DNA of 64,000 nucleotides from Candidatus Competibacteraceae bacterium (GTDB lineage Bacteria; Pseudomonadota; Gammaproteobacteria; Competibacterales; Competibacteraceae): positions 62,001 through 126,000 of the forward strand of contig CP065007.1 of assembly GCA_016699715.1 (NCBI GenBank), in the 5' to 3' direction. Both the position numbers and the translations under genes were made by a program. Below the pieces are notes generated by a model, which had not been told where the DNA came from, ran no database searches, and saw nothing but the letters and a program-made list of their open reading frames with translations. Below, piece after piece: positions 9,121 through 15,961 of this stretch (positions are counted from its first letter, which is position 1; each line of letters starts with the position of its first letter).

Positions 9121-9831
9121 TTACGGATCGGTGGCGGCGCGGCCGATGGCCCAGATTTCGATATCCGCCACGCCACTGGCCCGTAGAATGCGGGAGCATT
9201 CGGCAACGGTACTGGCCGTGGTGACGACGTCGTCCATCAGCGCCACCCGCCGTCCCGATAAAAGCCGGTTGGCGGCGAATGCCCCCCGCGGGTTGTCGTG
9301 GCGACGGCTGGCGTCCAGTTGGGTTTGCGGGGGGGTGTGGCGCACGCGGCGCAGACCGTCGGCCAGCAGCGGCACGCGGAAACGTCGGGCGCTGGCGCGC
9401 GCCAATTCCAGCGCCTGATTGAACCCGCGTTCCCGCAGGCGTAGCGGATGCAGCGGTACCGGAATGATACAATCGGGCGGTGGCGCGTTCCGTTCGGCCA
9501 GCGCCGCCGCGAACAGCTCGCCCAGCAGCCGGGCGTGACTCAGCCGATGCGTGAATTTCAGCCCGAGAATTAAAAAATCCACCGGTGGTCGATAGCGAAA
9601 AGGCACGAAGGCACGATCGAAGCTGAACGACCGCGCCCGGCAATACTCGCAGTCGCCATCGGCACCGGCCGCCAGCGGCAGGGCGCAACCCGGACAGGCC
9701 CATGCGTTGCGCGGTAGGTCGCCGTCGCAGCCGGCGCACAGATCGCGGTCCGCCGTGCCGGTGGCCCCGCACAGCAGGCAGATTGGCGGCAGGAGTCCAT
9801 GCCGCAGCGCGCGCGGCCAGGCGAAAGTCAC
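9121..9831 (-). CDS. comF: ComF family phosphoribosyltransferase-like protein
   Basis: This 236-residue protein starts with a four-Cys zinc-ribbon region, CLLCG / CAGC and CPGC / CEYC (about residues 18-63). It ends with a phosphoribosyltransferase fold whose PRPP loop reads VALMDDVVTTASTV (about 194-207), with the usual RGFNQALELAR segment. ComF proteins act in DNA uptake during natural transformation; their precise reaction is not settled. The start codon is GTG. In many gammaproteobacteria comF is divergent from bioB, but here the divergent neighbour is a small membrane-protein gene. Confidence 0.92.
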   Translation of the reverse strand: MTFAWPRALRHGLLPPICLLCGATGTADRDLCAGCDGDLPRNAWACPGCALPLAAGADGDCEYCRARSFSFDRAFVPFRYRPPVDFLILGLKFTHRLSHARLLGELFAAALAERNAPPPDCIIPVPLHPLRLRERGFNQALELARASARRFRVPLLADGLRRVRHTPPQTQLDASRRHDNPRGAFAANRLLSGRRVALMDDVVTTASTVAECSRILRASGVADIEIWAIGRAATDP

Positions 9832-9929
9832 GGCGCGCTGTCCTGGGTTGGCCGCGTCGCGGCAGGTTCCCGGAGCCGCTGGTTTTTCCAGTGAGGCGCG
9901 GGTTCGTTCTTCATGGCAAGGGTGTTGTG

Positions 9930-10370
9930 ATGCATATTCTGGAACAAAGCGAAAATACGGTCATTGGCAAGGTGGCGCGCGGTTCGTCCGCCAAGCGGGC
10001 TTCCGCCCTGATGAATTACGGTAATCTGATCGCGATTCTCGTGCCGTTTCCCCTGCTGATTTTCTGGTTCGGCGCTTCGATGCTGGTATACGCGATGAAT
10101 CGCCATCATCCCAACCCGAAGGTGGGGTATTACACCCAGCAGGCGGCCTATCGCTTTTATGGGGTCACCGGGTTTTTTATCGTGATCGCGACCTTCATTC
10201 CCGGCAGCGGCTGGATTTGGCATCTGATCGCCTGGATTTTGGCGGCCCTGGTCTTGGTTCCCTGGTCCATTATGGACTTGCGGCGTATCCATCGCGATGA
10301 ATGGATGGATATTCCCTTGAACGACGAAGGTCATCCGCTGCTTGGCACCGTCGTATCCCAGGGAGGTTGA
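9930..10370 (+). CDS. Hypothetical small membrane protein
   Basis: This encodes 146 residues. Two or three hydrophobic segments lie at about 31-52, 73-92 and 96-115. The cytoplasmic-looking loop between the first two contains MNRHHPNPKVGYYTQQ. The ATG at 9930 follows AAGGG at good spacing; the frame is open further upstream but has no better start. It is divergent from comF and followed 66 bases later by the degenerate GGDEF gene. I do not recognise the family. The RRIHRDEWMD segment after the last helix suggests a cytosolic tail. Confidence 0.7.
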   Translation: MHILEQSENTVIGKVARGSSAKRASALMNYGNLIAILVPFPLLIFWFGASMLVYAMNRHHPNPKVGYYTQQAAYRFYGVTGFFIVIATFIPGSGWIWHLIAWILAALVLVPWSIMDLRRIHRDEWMDIPLNDEGHPLLGTVVSQGG

Positions 10371-10436
10371 CACCGGCCTTCGGCGCCGTCTCTCGGCGGG
10401 ATCGGCGCGGCGATGGCCACCTGGGTCTTTTGAGCA

Positions 10437-11441
10437 ATGATCATGAACGATGTGATTCTTTCGCTGGAAGGTATCGGCCTGTCGACGTTCCTGCAGGAAC
10501 TCGACAGCGTCATGATCGCGCTGTTGGACGAAAACAGTCGCATTTTGGCCGCTAACCGCAGCTTCCTGCGACTGATGCCGCCGTCGGCAAGGGGTGGCCA
10601 ATCCTGGGATGCGCGCGCGCTGTTCATCAGTCCCCACCTGGAGGACGTGCAGGCGCTGGTACCGTATCAGGGGCGCGCGCTGCTGTTGTATCGGGGTATG
10701 CTGAACATCGCCCGCGCGGACCGAAAAAACCATTCCATGCAGGGTCATATCTACCGCTGGCCGCAGGGGCGGCTGCTGGTGGCGGCCGAGTGCGATGTGG
10801 AAGGGTTGGAAGCGCTAGGGGCGACAGTGCTGCAACTGAACACTGAACTGGCCAGGATCCAGCATCAGTGGTCGCGCGCCAACCGGGAGTCGCCGCGGAG
10901 CGAAGCGAAGGTCGGGAAACCGACGCATTTCGATTCGCCGACGGAGACGGATCGGCGGCGGTTGGAAGAGGTGCTGGCGGTGGAAGTCGAACGTAGCCGC
11001 CGCCAGCGTCACCCACTCTGTCTGCTGATCGCGGATCTGGATCATTTCAGGCAGGTCAATGAGCGTTGGGGGCGCGCGACCGGCGCTGAGGTTTTGCGCG
11101 ATTTTGCGGCGCTGTTGCGCGAACACAGCCGGCAAGGCGCTCTAGTTATGCGATCCGACGGGAAGAGGTTTGTCGTGTTGTTGCCGGAAACCCTGTTGGA
11201 ACCCGCGGTGGTCGGCGCCGAGCGTATCCGGCAGCGGCTGGAATGGCGGTCGATCCTGTCGCTGCACGGGCCGGTTACCGCCAGTTTCGGCGTGGCGATG
11301 CGAGCCGAAGGGGAGGGCGCCGAAGATCTGCTACGGCGTGCCGGGCAGGCGCTGTATCGCTCGAAGCGGGAGGGCCGCAACCGGGTGACCCAATCGATCG
11401 CCTCCGGCCAGATCGCGGCGCCGAATGTGAGCAGTTGCTGA
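10437..11441 (+). CDS. GGDEF-domain protein with degenerate active site
   Basis: The protein has 334 residues. The N-terminal 130 residues resemble a degenerate PAS-like sensor (LLDENSRILAANRSFLRLM). A short coiled-coil linker follows, then a diguanylate cyclase domain from about residue 175. The metal-site segment LLIADLDHFRQVNERWG is present. The signature that should read GGDEF/GGEEF is DGKRF (in MRSDGKRFVVLLPET), removing the catalytic acidic residue. Such domains usually do not make cyclic di-GMP and may act as GTP/c-di-GMP sensors or partners. It ends 105 bases before a small gene. No strong ribosome-binding site is seen; the ATG at 10443 is an alternative start. Confidence 0.85.
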   Translation: MIMNDVILSLEGIGLSTFLQELDSVMIALLDENSRILAANRSFLRLMPPSARGGQSWDARALFISPHLEDVQALVPYQGRALLLYRGMLNIARADRKNHSMQGHIYRWPQGRLLVAAECDVEGLEALGATVLQLNTELARIQHQWSRANRESPRSEAKVGKPTHFDSPTETDRRRLEEVLAVEVERSRRQRHPLCLLIADLDHFRQVNERWGRATGAEVLRDFAALLREHSRQGALVMRSDGKRFVVLLPETLLEPAVVGAERIRQRLEWRSILSLHGPVTASFGVAMRAEGEGAEDLLRRAGQALYRSKREGRNRVTQSIASGQIAAPNVSSC

Positions 11442-11546
11442 GGGCGCGGTGATCCGCCGGGATTCCGGAGCGTTCCGAAAGAGTTTTTGGCATATTTCAT
11501 GCCTTGATTTTTTTAAGGCTTATATTCCAATCCGAGGAAGCTCCAC

Positions 11547-11741
11547 ATGTTACAAACCGTCGCCACTGTCCCCACGCCCTGCATGATCGAACTGCTGGAA
11601 CTCATCGCGCTCGCCGATCGGCACGATGTCGAGCCACGCCTGAGCGAATACTTGCGGCATTGCCGGCGCGCCGGCTACGAACCGCCACTCGAACTGCTTG
11701 ACTTGGCGCGTGATCATATCGAGCGCAAACGCGCTTGCTAG
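11547..11741 (+). CDS. Small hypothetical soluble protein
   Basis: This 64-residue protein is mostly helical by eye, rich in Leu, Glu and Arg, with no membrane segment. The ATG is preceded by GAGGAAG at 6-base spacing, which strongly favours a real gene. It ends in HIERKRAC. No family is recognised. It lies between the degenerate GGDEF gene and the convergent ureF gene, and could be cotranscribed with the former. A short hairpin, GCCTT/AAGGC, is found about 30 bases before the start. Confidence 0.6.
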   Translation: MLQTVATVPTPCMIELLELIALADRHDVEPRLSEYLRHCRRAGYEPPLELLDLARDHIERKRAC

Positions 11742-11862
11742 CATCGCTGGCCAGTGTGCGCAAAACGGTCCAATCCGGCCGTGGCTGGGCTGAAATGAAC
11801 CATGCTGGGTCATTTGTCGCTTCGATGGTATTCGTCTTGACCCGAGGTTGCCTGGGAGCCGC

Positions 11863-12540
11863 TCACGACCGGAACAGCCGCGAATACTGGGTTTCGTGCA
11901 GTGCTCCGGCCAGCGCCAGCCCTGGCGCGGCGGCGCCGATATCCTCATCCGCCAGCTTCAGGCCCTGTTCCACCGCGGCGGCGATGACCGGGCCGGCGGC
12001 GGTCAACAGGCGCTGGCTGGCGGTCTGACCGAGCGGCAGCAGGCGGGTTGCGGCGACGACCTGATTCTCAGTCCAGGCCCAGGCGTAGCCGGTGGTGGCC
12101 TCCGGCAGCGGAATATTCCATCTGACCGTCGCCAAGCTGAATAGGGTGGCGAAACACACCCGAGGCGCGTTCCGCCACGGTTCCGCTTCCGCGATGCCCA
12201 GATCGGTCAGCAAGCGGGCCAGCGCCGTGCCGAGATGGCGATCTTCCCTCTGCAATTCCGCTGCCTCGCGCGAGGCGTAGAGCCAGGCGTTCCAGCGCCG
12301 CGCCGTGTCTGGGTCGGCAGTGTTCCAAGCCTGGTATAGGCGAGCGAACACCGGCAGATCCAGATGTCGGATACTGTGGCCGAGCAGGCCGAGAATCCAG
12401 GCGCCGGCGCTGGCCGCGTCCCGCACCCAGCCGCGCTCCACCGCGCATTCCAGTCCCTGCGAATAGGCGTAAGCCCCCACCGGTAGGGAAGGGCTGCACA
12501 GTTGCAGCAAGCGTGGCAGGTTGGAAAGCGTTAGCGACAT
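11863..12540 (-). CDS. ureF: Urease accessory protein UreF
   Basis: This 225-residue all-helical protein carries the conserved N-terminal stretch LLQLCSPSLPVGAYAYSQGLE and the C-terminal QTASQRLLTAAGPVIAAAVEQ. UreF binds UreD on apo-urease and gates the GTPase UreG during nickel insertion. The gene is 47 bases downstream of an intact GGDEF gene on the same strand. In most bacteria ureG follows ureF directly; here the downstream space (11742-11862) holds no ureG. It was therefore probably transcribed with the V4R/GGDEF pair or from its own promoter. Confidence 0.95.
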   Translation of the reverse strand: MSLTLSNLPRLLQLCSPSLPVGAYAYSQGLECAVERGWVRDAASAGAWILGLLGHSIRHLDLPVFARLYQAWNTADPDTARRWNAWLYASREAAELQREDRHLGTALARLLTDLGIAEAEPWRNAPRVCFATLFSLATVRWNIPLPEATTGYAWAWTENQVVAATRLLPLGQTASQRLLTAAGPVIAAAVEQGLKLADEDIGAAAPGLALAGALHETQYSRLFRS

Positions 12541-12587
12541 GCGGGGATGGGCGGGTAGCAGCCGAGGGCGCGGGCGATGGTGACCGG

Positions 12588-13490
12588 TTAACGGCGCTGG
12601 CCGAGGCCGGCGGGCGCATTGCGCGCGTACCCCTTGCGCTGGATTTTATCCTGATACATCGCCTCGTCCGCCCGATGTAGCGCGTCTTCCAGCAAGCAGT
12701 GGCTGGTGGCGACACCGGCGCCCAGCGATATGGAAATGGGGAAAACCATGTCCCGTTGGTTGAAGGTGGCCATGGTGGCGCGGATTTGAGCGATGGCGAC
12801 GGCGGCCCGTTCTTCATCGGTCCCATGCAGGACAATGGCGAATTCGTCGCCGCCGATGCGCGCCACCATGTCCTCGGCCCGCATGCCGTGCTGGAGCACC
12901 TGCGCGGCCTTCTTGATCAGCAGATCGCCGACCTGGTGGCCACAGGTGTCGTTGGCGGTCTTGAGACCGTCCAGATCGGCGATCAGAAAACTGACCGGGT
13001 AGTCGCCCGCCGCACGTAGCCGGTCGAGTTCCTCGTTGAAGTAGGCGCGGTTGTACAAGCCGGTGAGGGAATCGTGCACGCTCAGATAGCGAACCTTTTC
13101 CTCGGCGGCGCGCTTTTCCCGGAGTGCTTCGATCATCTGGTTGAAGGAATTGGAAAATTCCCCGAGAAAATCGACATACTGATCGAGATCGCCCTCCGCC
13201 ACCCGCTGGGTTTGCCAGGTCAGATGGCGCAGGCTGGATTGCAGGTGCTTGAGCGGGCCGAGCAGATGGACGCCCGGCGGCGCGTCCTGAGCCAGATCAC
13301 CGTTGGCCAGCGTGATGGCAAAGCGGCGTAACGCCTCCAGCGCGTCCAGGAGGCGGTCGAAATGCTCGGCGAAGGCTTGCAGCTCCGGGGTCAGCCCGAC
13401 CGGCCGCAGCGGGCTGGTGCCCCGCGCGGCCAGCAGTTTTTCGATCCTGCCGGCCGCCGCCGTCAGATAACGGCGGTCATCCTCGTTCAT
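12588..13490 (-). CDS. Diguanylate cyclase (HAMP-like region plus intact GGDEF)
   Basis: This 300-residue cytoplasmic-looking protein has no obvious membrane helix. The N-terminal ~150 residues include a HAMP/signalling-helix-like stretch (LANGDLAQDAPPG, AEGDLDQYVDFLGEFSNSFNQM). The GGDEF domain starts at about 150 with SVHDSLTGLYNRAYF and includes LIADLDGLKTANDTCGHQ and the intact signature RIGGDEFAIVL. It should make cyclic di-GMP from two GTP. No RxxD inhibitory site is evident before the signature. The ATG overlaps the stop codon of the V4R gene by four bases, so the two are translationally coupled. The V4R protein is the natural candidate for its input. Confidence 0.93.
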   Translation of the reverse strand: MNEDDRRYLTAAAGRIEKLLAARGTSPLRPVGLTPELQAFAEHFDRLLDALEALRRFAITLANGDLAQDAPPGVHLLGPLKHLQSSLRHLTWQTQRVAEGDLDQYVDFLGEFSNSFNQMIEALREKRAAEEKVRYLSVHDSLTGLYNRAYFNEELDRLRAAGDYPVSFLIADLDGLKTANDTCGHQVGDLLIKKAAQVLQHGMRAEDMVARIGGDEFAIVLHGTDEERAAVAIAQIRATMATFNQRDMVFPISISLGAGVATSHCLLEDALHRADEAMYQDKIQRKGYARNAPAGLGQRR

Positions 13491-14104
13491 GCGGCGAGGG
13501 CGTCGGGCTTGACATCGAAGCGGCAGGTACGGTCGCCAGTGGCCCAGCAGTCGATTTCCTTGGCGGAAAAGGACTGGCCGGTGTAGGCATACAGCAGGCC
13601 GGCGATAAAGCCTTCATCGTAATCGCAGACCGTGGTGCCCATGATCGGCAGGCCGGAGCAGTCCAGATCTTCCGAGACGGTGAGCATGAATGTCAGCTTT
13701 TCCGGATCGGCCCGTTCCACGCGCAGCACGCCGATCCCCATTTCCTTAAGCTGGTTCTGCAGTTCGGCGATAAAGGCGTTGAGTGGTTGGTTGCGGTCGA
13801 GGACGTTCAGGCAGAACTCGCGGCCGGCGATCCAGCCGGCATCCCGCAAAATGTCGCCCGCCGTGTCGTCGCCGTAGCGCTGGGCCAGCGTTTCCCGCAG
13901 GGTATATTGGGCTAGCCGGTAGATCGCCACCGGGAGTTGCGAGCCGAGATTGGGGCGCCCCAGCTCGATATCGCCGAGGTCGTCCCACTGAAAACGATAA
14001 TGTTCGCCGAAGGTCGGGATCATGGCTGGTCTCGCTTGCAGGCAGGTTACGGGGGATGTCGGCGGCGGTAGAATCATCCGCTGGCCGGCCATGGAATTTC
14101 GCAA
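13487..14104 (-). CDS. V4R-domain sensor protein
   Basis: This encodes 205 residues. The C-terminal two thirds match the V4R (4-vinyl reductase, PF02830) small-molecule-binding fold. The closing motif is SAKEIDCWATGDRTCRFDV, with the conserved Cys-Trp and a second Cys. V4R domains occur as input modules in regulators such as the XylR/DmpR family and in bacteriochlorophyll synthesis proteins. Here the domain is a free-standing gene coupled to a diguanylate cyclase. The TTG at 14104 is favoured by a perfect AGGAGGT five bases upstream. The ATG at 14023 (MIPTF) would start exactly at the conserved region but has a weaker ribosome-binding site. The ligand cannot be told from sequence. Confidence 0.85.
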   Translation of the reverse strand: MRNSMAGQRMILPPPTSPVTCLQARPAMIPTFGEHYRFQWDDLGDIELGRPNLGSQLPVAIYRLAQYTLRETLAQRYGDDTAGDILRDAGWIAGREFCLNVLDRNQPLNAFIAELQNQLKEMGIGVLRVERADPEKLTFMLTVSEDLDCSGLPIMGTTVCDYDEGFIAGLLYAYTGQSFSAKEIDCWATGDRTCRFDVKPDALAA

Positions 14105-14123
14105 CGCGCACCTCCTGTGTCAG

Positions 14124-14169
14124 ATGGGATTATATCCCTGTTCGATATGGGATTATATTCCTGTTTGAT
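14124..14169 (-). promoter_or_regulatory. Tandem 23-bp palindromic promoter/operator of the V4R-GGDEF operon
   Basis: Two 23-base copies (14124-14146 and 14147-14169) abut with no spacer and differ at two positions. Each contains a dyad: the first is the perfect GGGATTATATCCC (14126-14138), the second is GGGATTATATTCC (14149-14161). On the minus strand each reads TATAAT, and the two hexamers are 17 bases apart, so the upstream one sits at the -35 position of the downstream one. The V4R ribosome-binding site follows within about 10 bases. This looks like a promoter overlapped by a pair of operators 23 bp apart. The binding protein is unknown. Confidence 0.6.
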
Positions 14170-14206
14170 AAGGACGTGTCCGGCATTCGCGCAAAACCCC
14201 GCAAGC

Positions 14207-14240
14207 CAGCCGGCGCTCGATGAAGATCGAACGCCGGCTG
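14207..14240 (-). terminator. Strong hairpin after ureE
   Basis: CAGCCGGCG pairs perfectly with CGCCGGCTG. After one mismatch, an inner TCGAT/ATCGA stem closes a 4-base GAAG loop. It lies 9 bases past the ureE stop on the minus strand. There is no immediate T-run; TTTT appears about 13 bases further on. It would separate ureE transcription from the V4R promoter. Confidence 0.5.
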
Positions 14241-14248
14241 CGTCCGGT

Positions 14249-14722
14249 CTAGGCATGGTGGTGGCGTTCGCCGCCGTAGGCCCCCGCTTCCGGTTCGAAC
14301 GGCGCTTGCTCGCGGCTTACCGTCAGCCCCAGTTCCCGCGCCATGTCATCCAGTACGTGATCGTGCGAATAACGCAGCCAGCCGGGACCAAGTTGCAGGG
14401 CAATGTGGCGGTTGCCGAGGTGATAGGCGGCGCGCGCCAGCAGCAGGGCGTCGTCGGCGCGGGCGGTGGAGACGGTTTCCGGGGCGGCGCGCACCTCCAC
14501 GATGAGGCCGCTGGTAGCGCGCAAGCGGTCGCCGTGGCGCAGCACGGTGCCGCGCGGCAGGAACAGCCCAGCGTCCCGGCCGTTATCGAGCCGCGTTCGC
14601 AGCCGGCTCTTCTGCCGTTGCTCGAACGGCAGGGTCAGCGTGGCCTGGGCAGCGATTGGTTCGCGCAGGCGTTCGGTAATCTGTAGTTCCGGATTTTCGT
14701 TGGCGTTCATTTCTCGGGTCAT
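14249..14722 (-). CDS. ureE: Urease accessory protein UreE
   Basis: This 157-residue nickel metallochaperone has an N-terminal peptide-binding domain with FEQRQKSRLRTRLDNGRDAGLFLPRG. The C-terminal metal-binding domain contains AYHLGNRHIALQLG, where the His of GNRHIAL is the conserved interface nickel ligand. The C-terminal His tail is short (GGERHHHA). UreE delivers nickel to the UreDFG complex. I used the ATG at 14722; a TTG at 14731 and an ATG at 14710 are alternatives. It is the first of a minus-strand series ureE, V4R, GGDEF, ureF, with a hairpin and a separate promoter after it. Confidence 0.94.
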   Translation of the reverse strand: MTREMNANENPELQITERLREPIAAQATLTLPFEQRQKSRLRTRLDNGRDAGLFLPRGTVLRHGDRLRATSGLIVEVRAAPETVSTARADDALLLARAAYHLGNRHIALQLGPGWLRYSHDHVLDDMARELGLTVSREQAPFEPEAGAYGGERHHHA

Positions 14723-14860
14723 CGTGGTCAAGGCACACTCAATCCATCATAATCGCGCGGTTTGCGAATTGCTCGCGTCTGACGCGCCTGATCAAAAGGA
14801 TTCTCGTCGATGGCTTCGTCCAGCCCCATGCTGACCCTTGAGCGACTCATTGGATTGAAC

Positions 14861-15391
14861 ATGATTCCAACACTAAAGTTTCCGATTCGTTCGCGTCGGC
14901 GCGCGGTCGCTTGGGCGATGCTCGGGTTCGCGCTGCTGGCGTTGCCGGCGACGGTCACCGTCCGGGCCGACATTTTCGAGGAAGGTGACGTATTGATGGT
15001 ACAAGGCGCGCCGGGCGTCATTCATTATCATCATGACTCCGAACACGCCGACTACTCCTGGATAGTTGGCGCGGAGTGGCAATTCCCTTCGCGCTGGCTG
15101 GTCGGCGCGTCCTACTTCAATAACAGTTTCAATCAGAAAAGCCAGTATTTTTACTTTGGGAAATCCTGGCCGCTGGAATCCATCGACAGCAACCTGTACT
15201 TCAAGCTGACTGGTGGCGTGCTGCTCGGCTACAAGGAACCTTACGAGAATAAGATCCCATACAATCACAATGGCGTGGCGCCGGGCGTGGTGCCGGCGCT
15301 TGGTTACCGGTTCGGCGATTTCAACGTGCAGCTCAACCTGCTCGGCACGGCGGCGGTGGCGTTCACTGTCGGCTACGATCTGTTCAAATAG
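14861..15391 (+). CDS. Outer-membrane beta-barrel family protein
   Basis: This 176-residue exported protein has a signal peptide at about 1-35 (basic n-region RSRRR, then AMLGFALLALPATVTVRA). The mature part has alternating aromatic strands such as WIVGAEWQFPSRWLVGASYFNNSF and ends in an aromatic residue two from the end (YDLFK). It resembles small outer-membrane proteins often misnamed sn-glycerol-3-phosphate transporters; no transport role is demonstrated for them. I chose the ATG at 14861, preceded by GGA. An upstream ATG at 14810 would add 17 residues before the signal peptide. It is divergent from ureE. Confidence 0.75.
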   Translation: MIPTLKFPIRSRRRAVAWAMLGFALLALPATVTVRADIFEEGDVLMVQGAPGVIHYHHDSEHADYSWIVGAEWQFPSRWLVGASYFNNSFNQKSQYFYFGKSWPLESIDSNLYFKLTGGVLLGYKEPYENKIPYNHNGVAPGVVPALGYRFGDFNVQLNLLGTAAVAFTVGYDLFK

Positions 15392-15504
15392 CGTGAGGTG
15401 GAGTTTCAATCGGAGGTTGGTCCACGGTACAGCGTGGCTGGCCTGACGAAATTTCAATCTGGTAGCATGAAATCATTGCCTTTACGACTTTCTGGAGCCC
15501 AGCC

Positions 15505-15777
15505 GTGTCGAAGCTGAAAAGAACCCCCCGGAAGAAAATTTCCGTTGAGCAGTGGCATCACATGATTGCGGAAGCCGCCTATTTCCGCGCCGAGCGCCGG
15601 GGTTTCCAGGGGGGGTGTCCCATGGAAGACTGGTTAGAGGCAGAACACGAAATCAATCAGTTGTATGTCCAGCCGGAGCCGTCGCCCCGCGGGGCACTGG
15701 TGTTCCTGGAGGCTGTGGCCAAGCAGCCCCGAGGGGTCGAACAGCTTGTCGGCGCAACTGCTGGGAATCTCCCATAA
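15505..15777 (+). CDS. DUF2934 family small protein
   Basis: This 90-residue protein contains the typical DUF2934 motif HHMIAEAAYFRAERRGFQGG..DWLEAEHEI (about 18-52). Members are small soluble proteins of unknown function, common in Proteobacteria and often found in several copies. The GTG start follows TGGAG at 8-base spacing. The C-terminal 35 residues are specific to this protein. The next 184 bases (15778-15961), up to the end of the convergent MscS gene, hold nothing I could identify. Confidence 0.8.
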   Translation: MSKLKRTPRKKISVEQWHHMIAEAAYFRAERRGFQGGCPMEDWLEAEHEINQLYVQPEPSPRGALVFLEAVAKQPRGVEQLVGATAGNLP

Positions 15778-15961
15778 GGCTGGTAAGGCTGGAAATCCTC
15801 CCACCGGAGTTTGAGTGTCCTCCCGCCATCGTGCTCCCCGATATCGCCAACCACGGTGGCCACTTCCAAAACCCCGGCGTGACGAAGCGGTGGCTCCGCC
15901 AAACGGAGTCAGCGCTCATGGAAGCAACGGGCTGGTGTGTCAGGACATCGACGCACAGCGC

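Noticed and set aside
14124..14169. Tandem 23-bp repeats as a minimal CRISPR
   Set aside because: The copies abut with no spacer and no cas genes are near; the palindrome and promoter placement explain them better.
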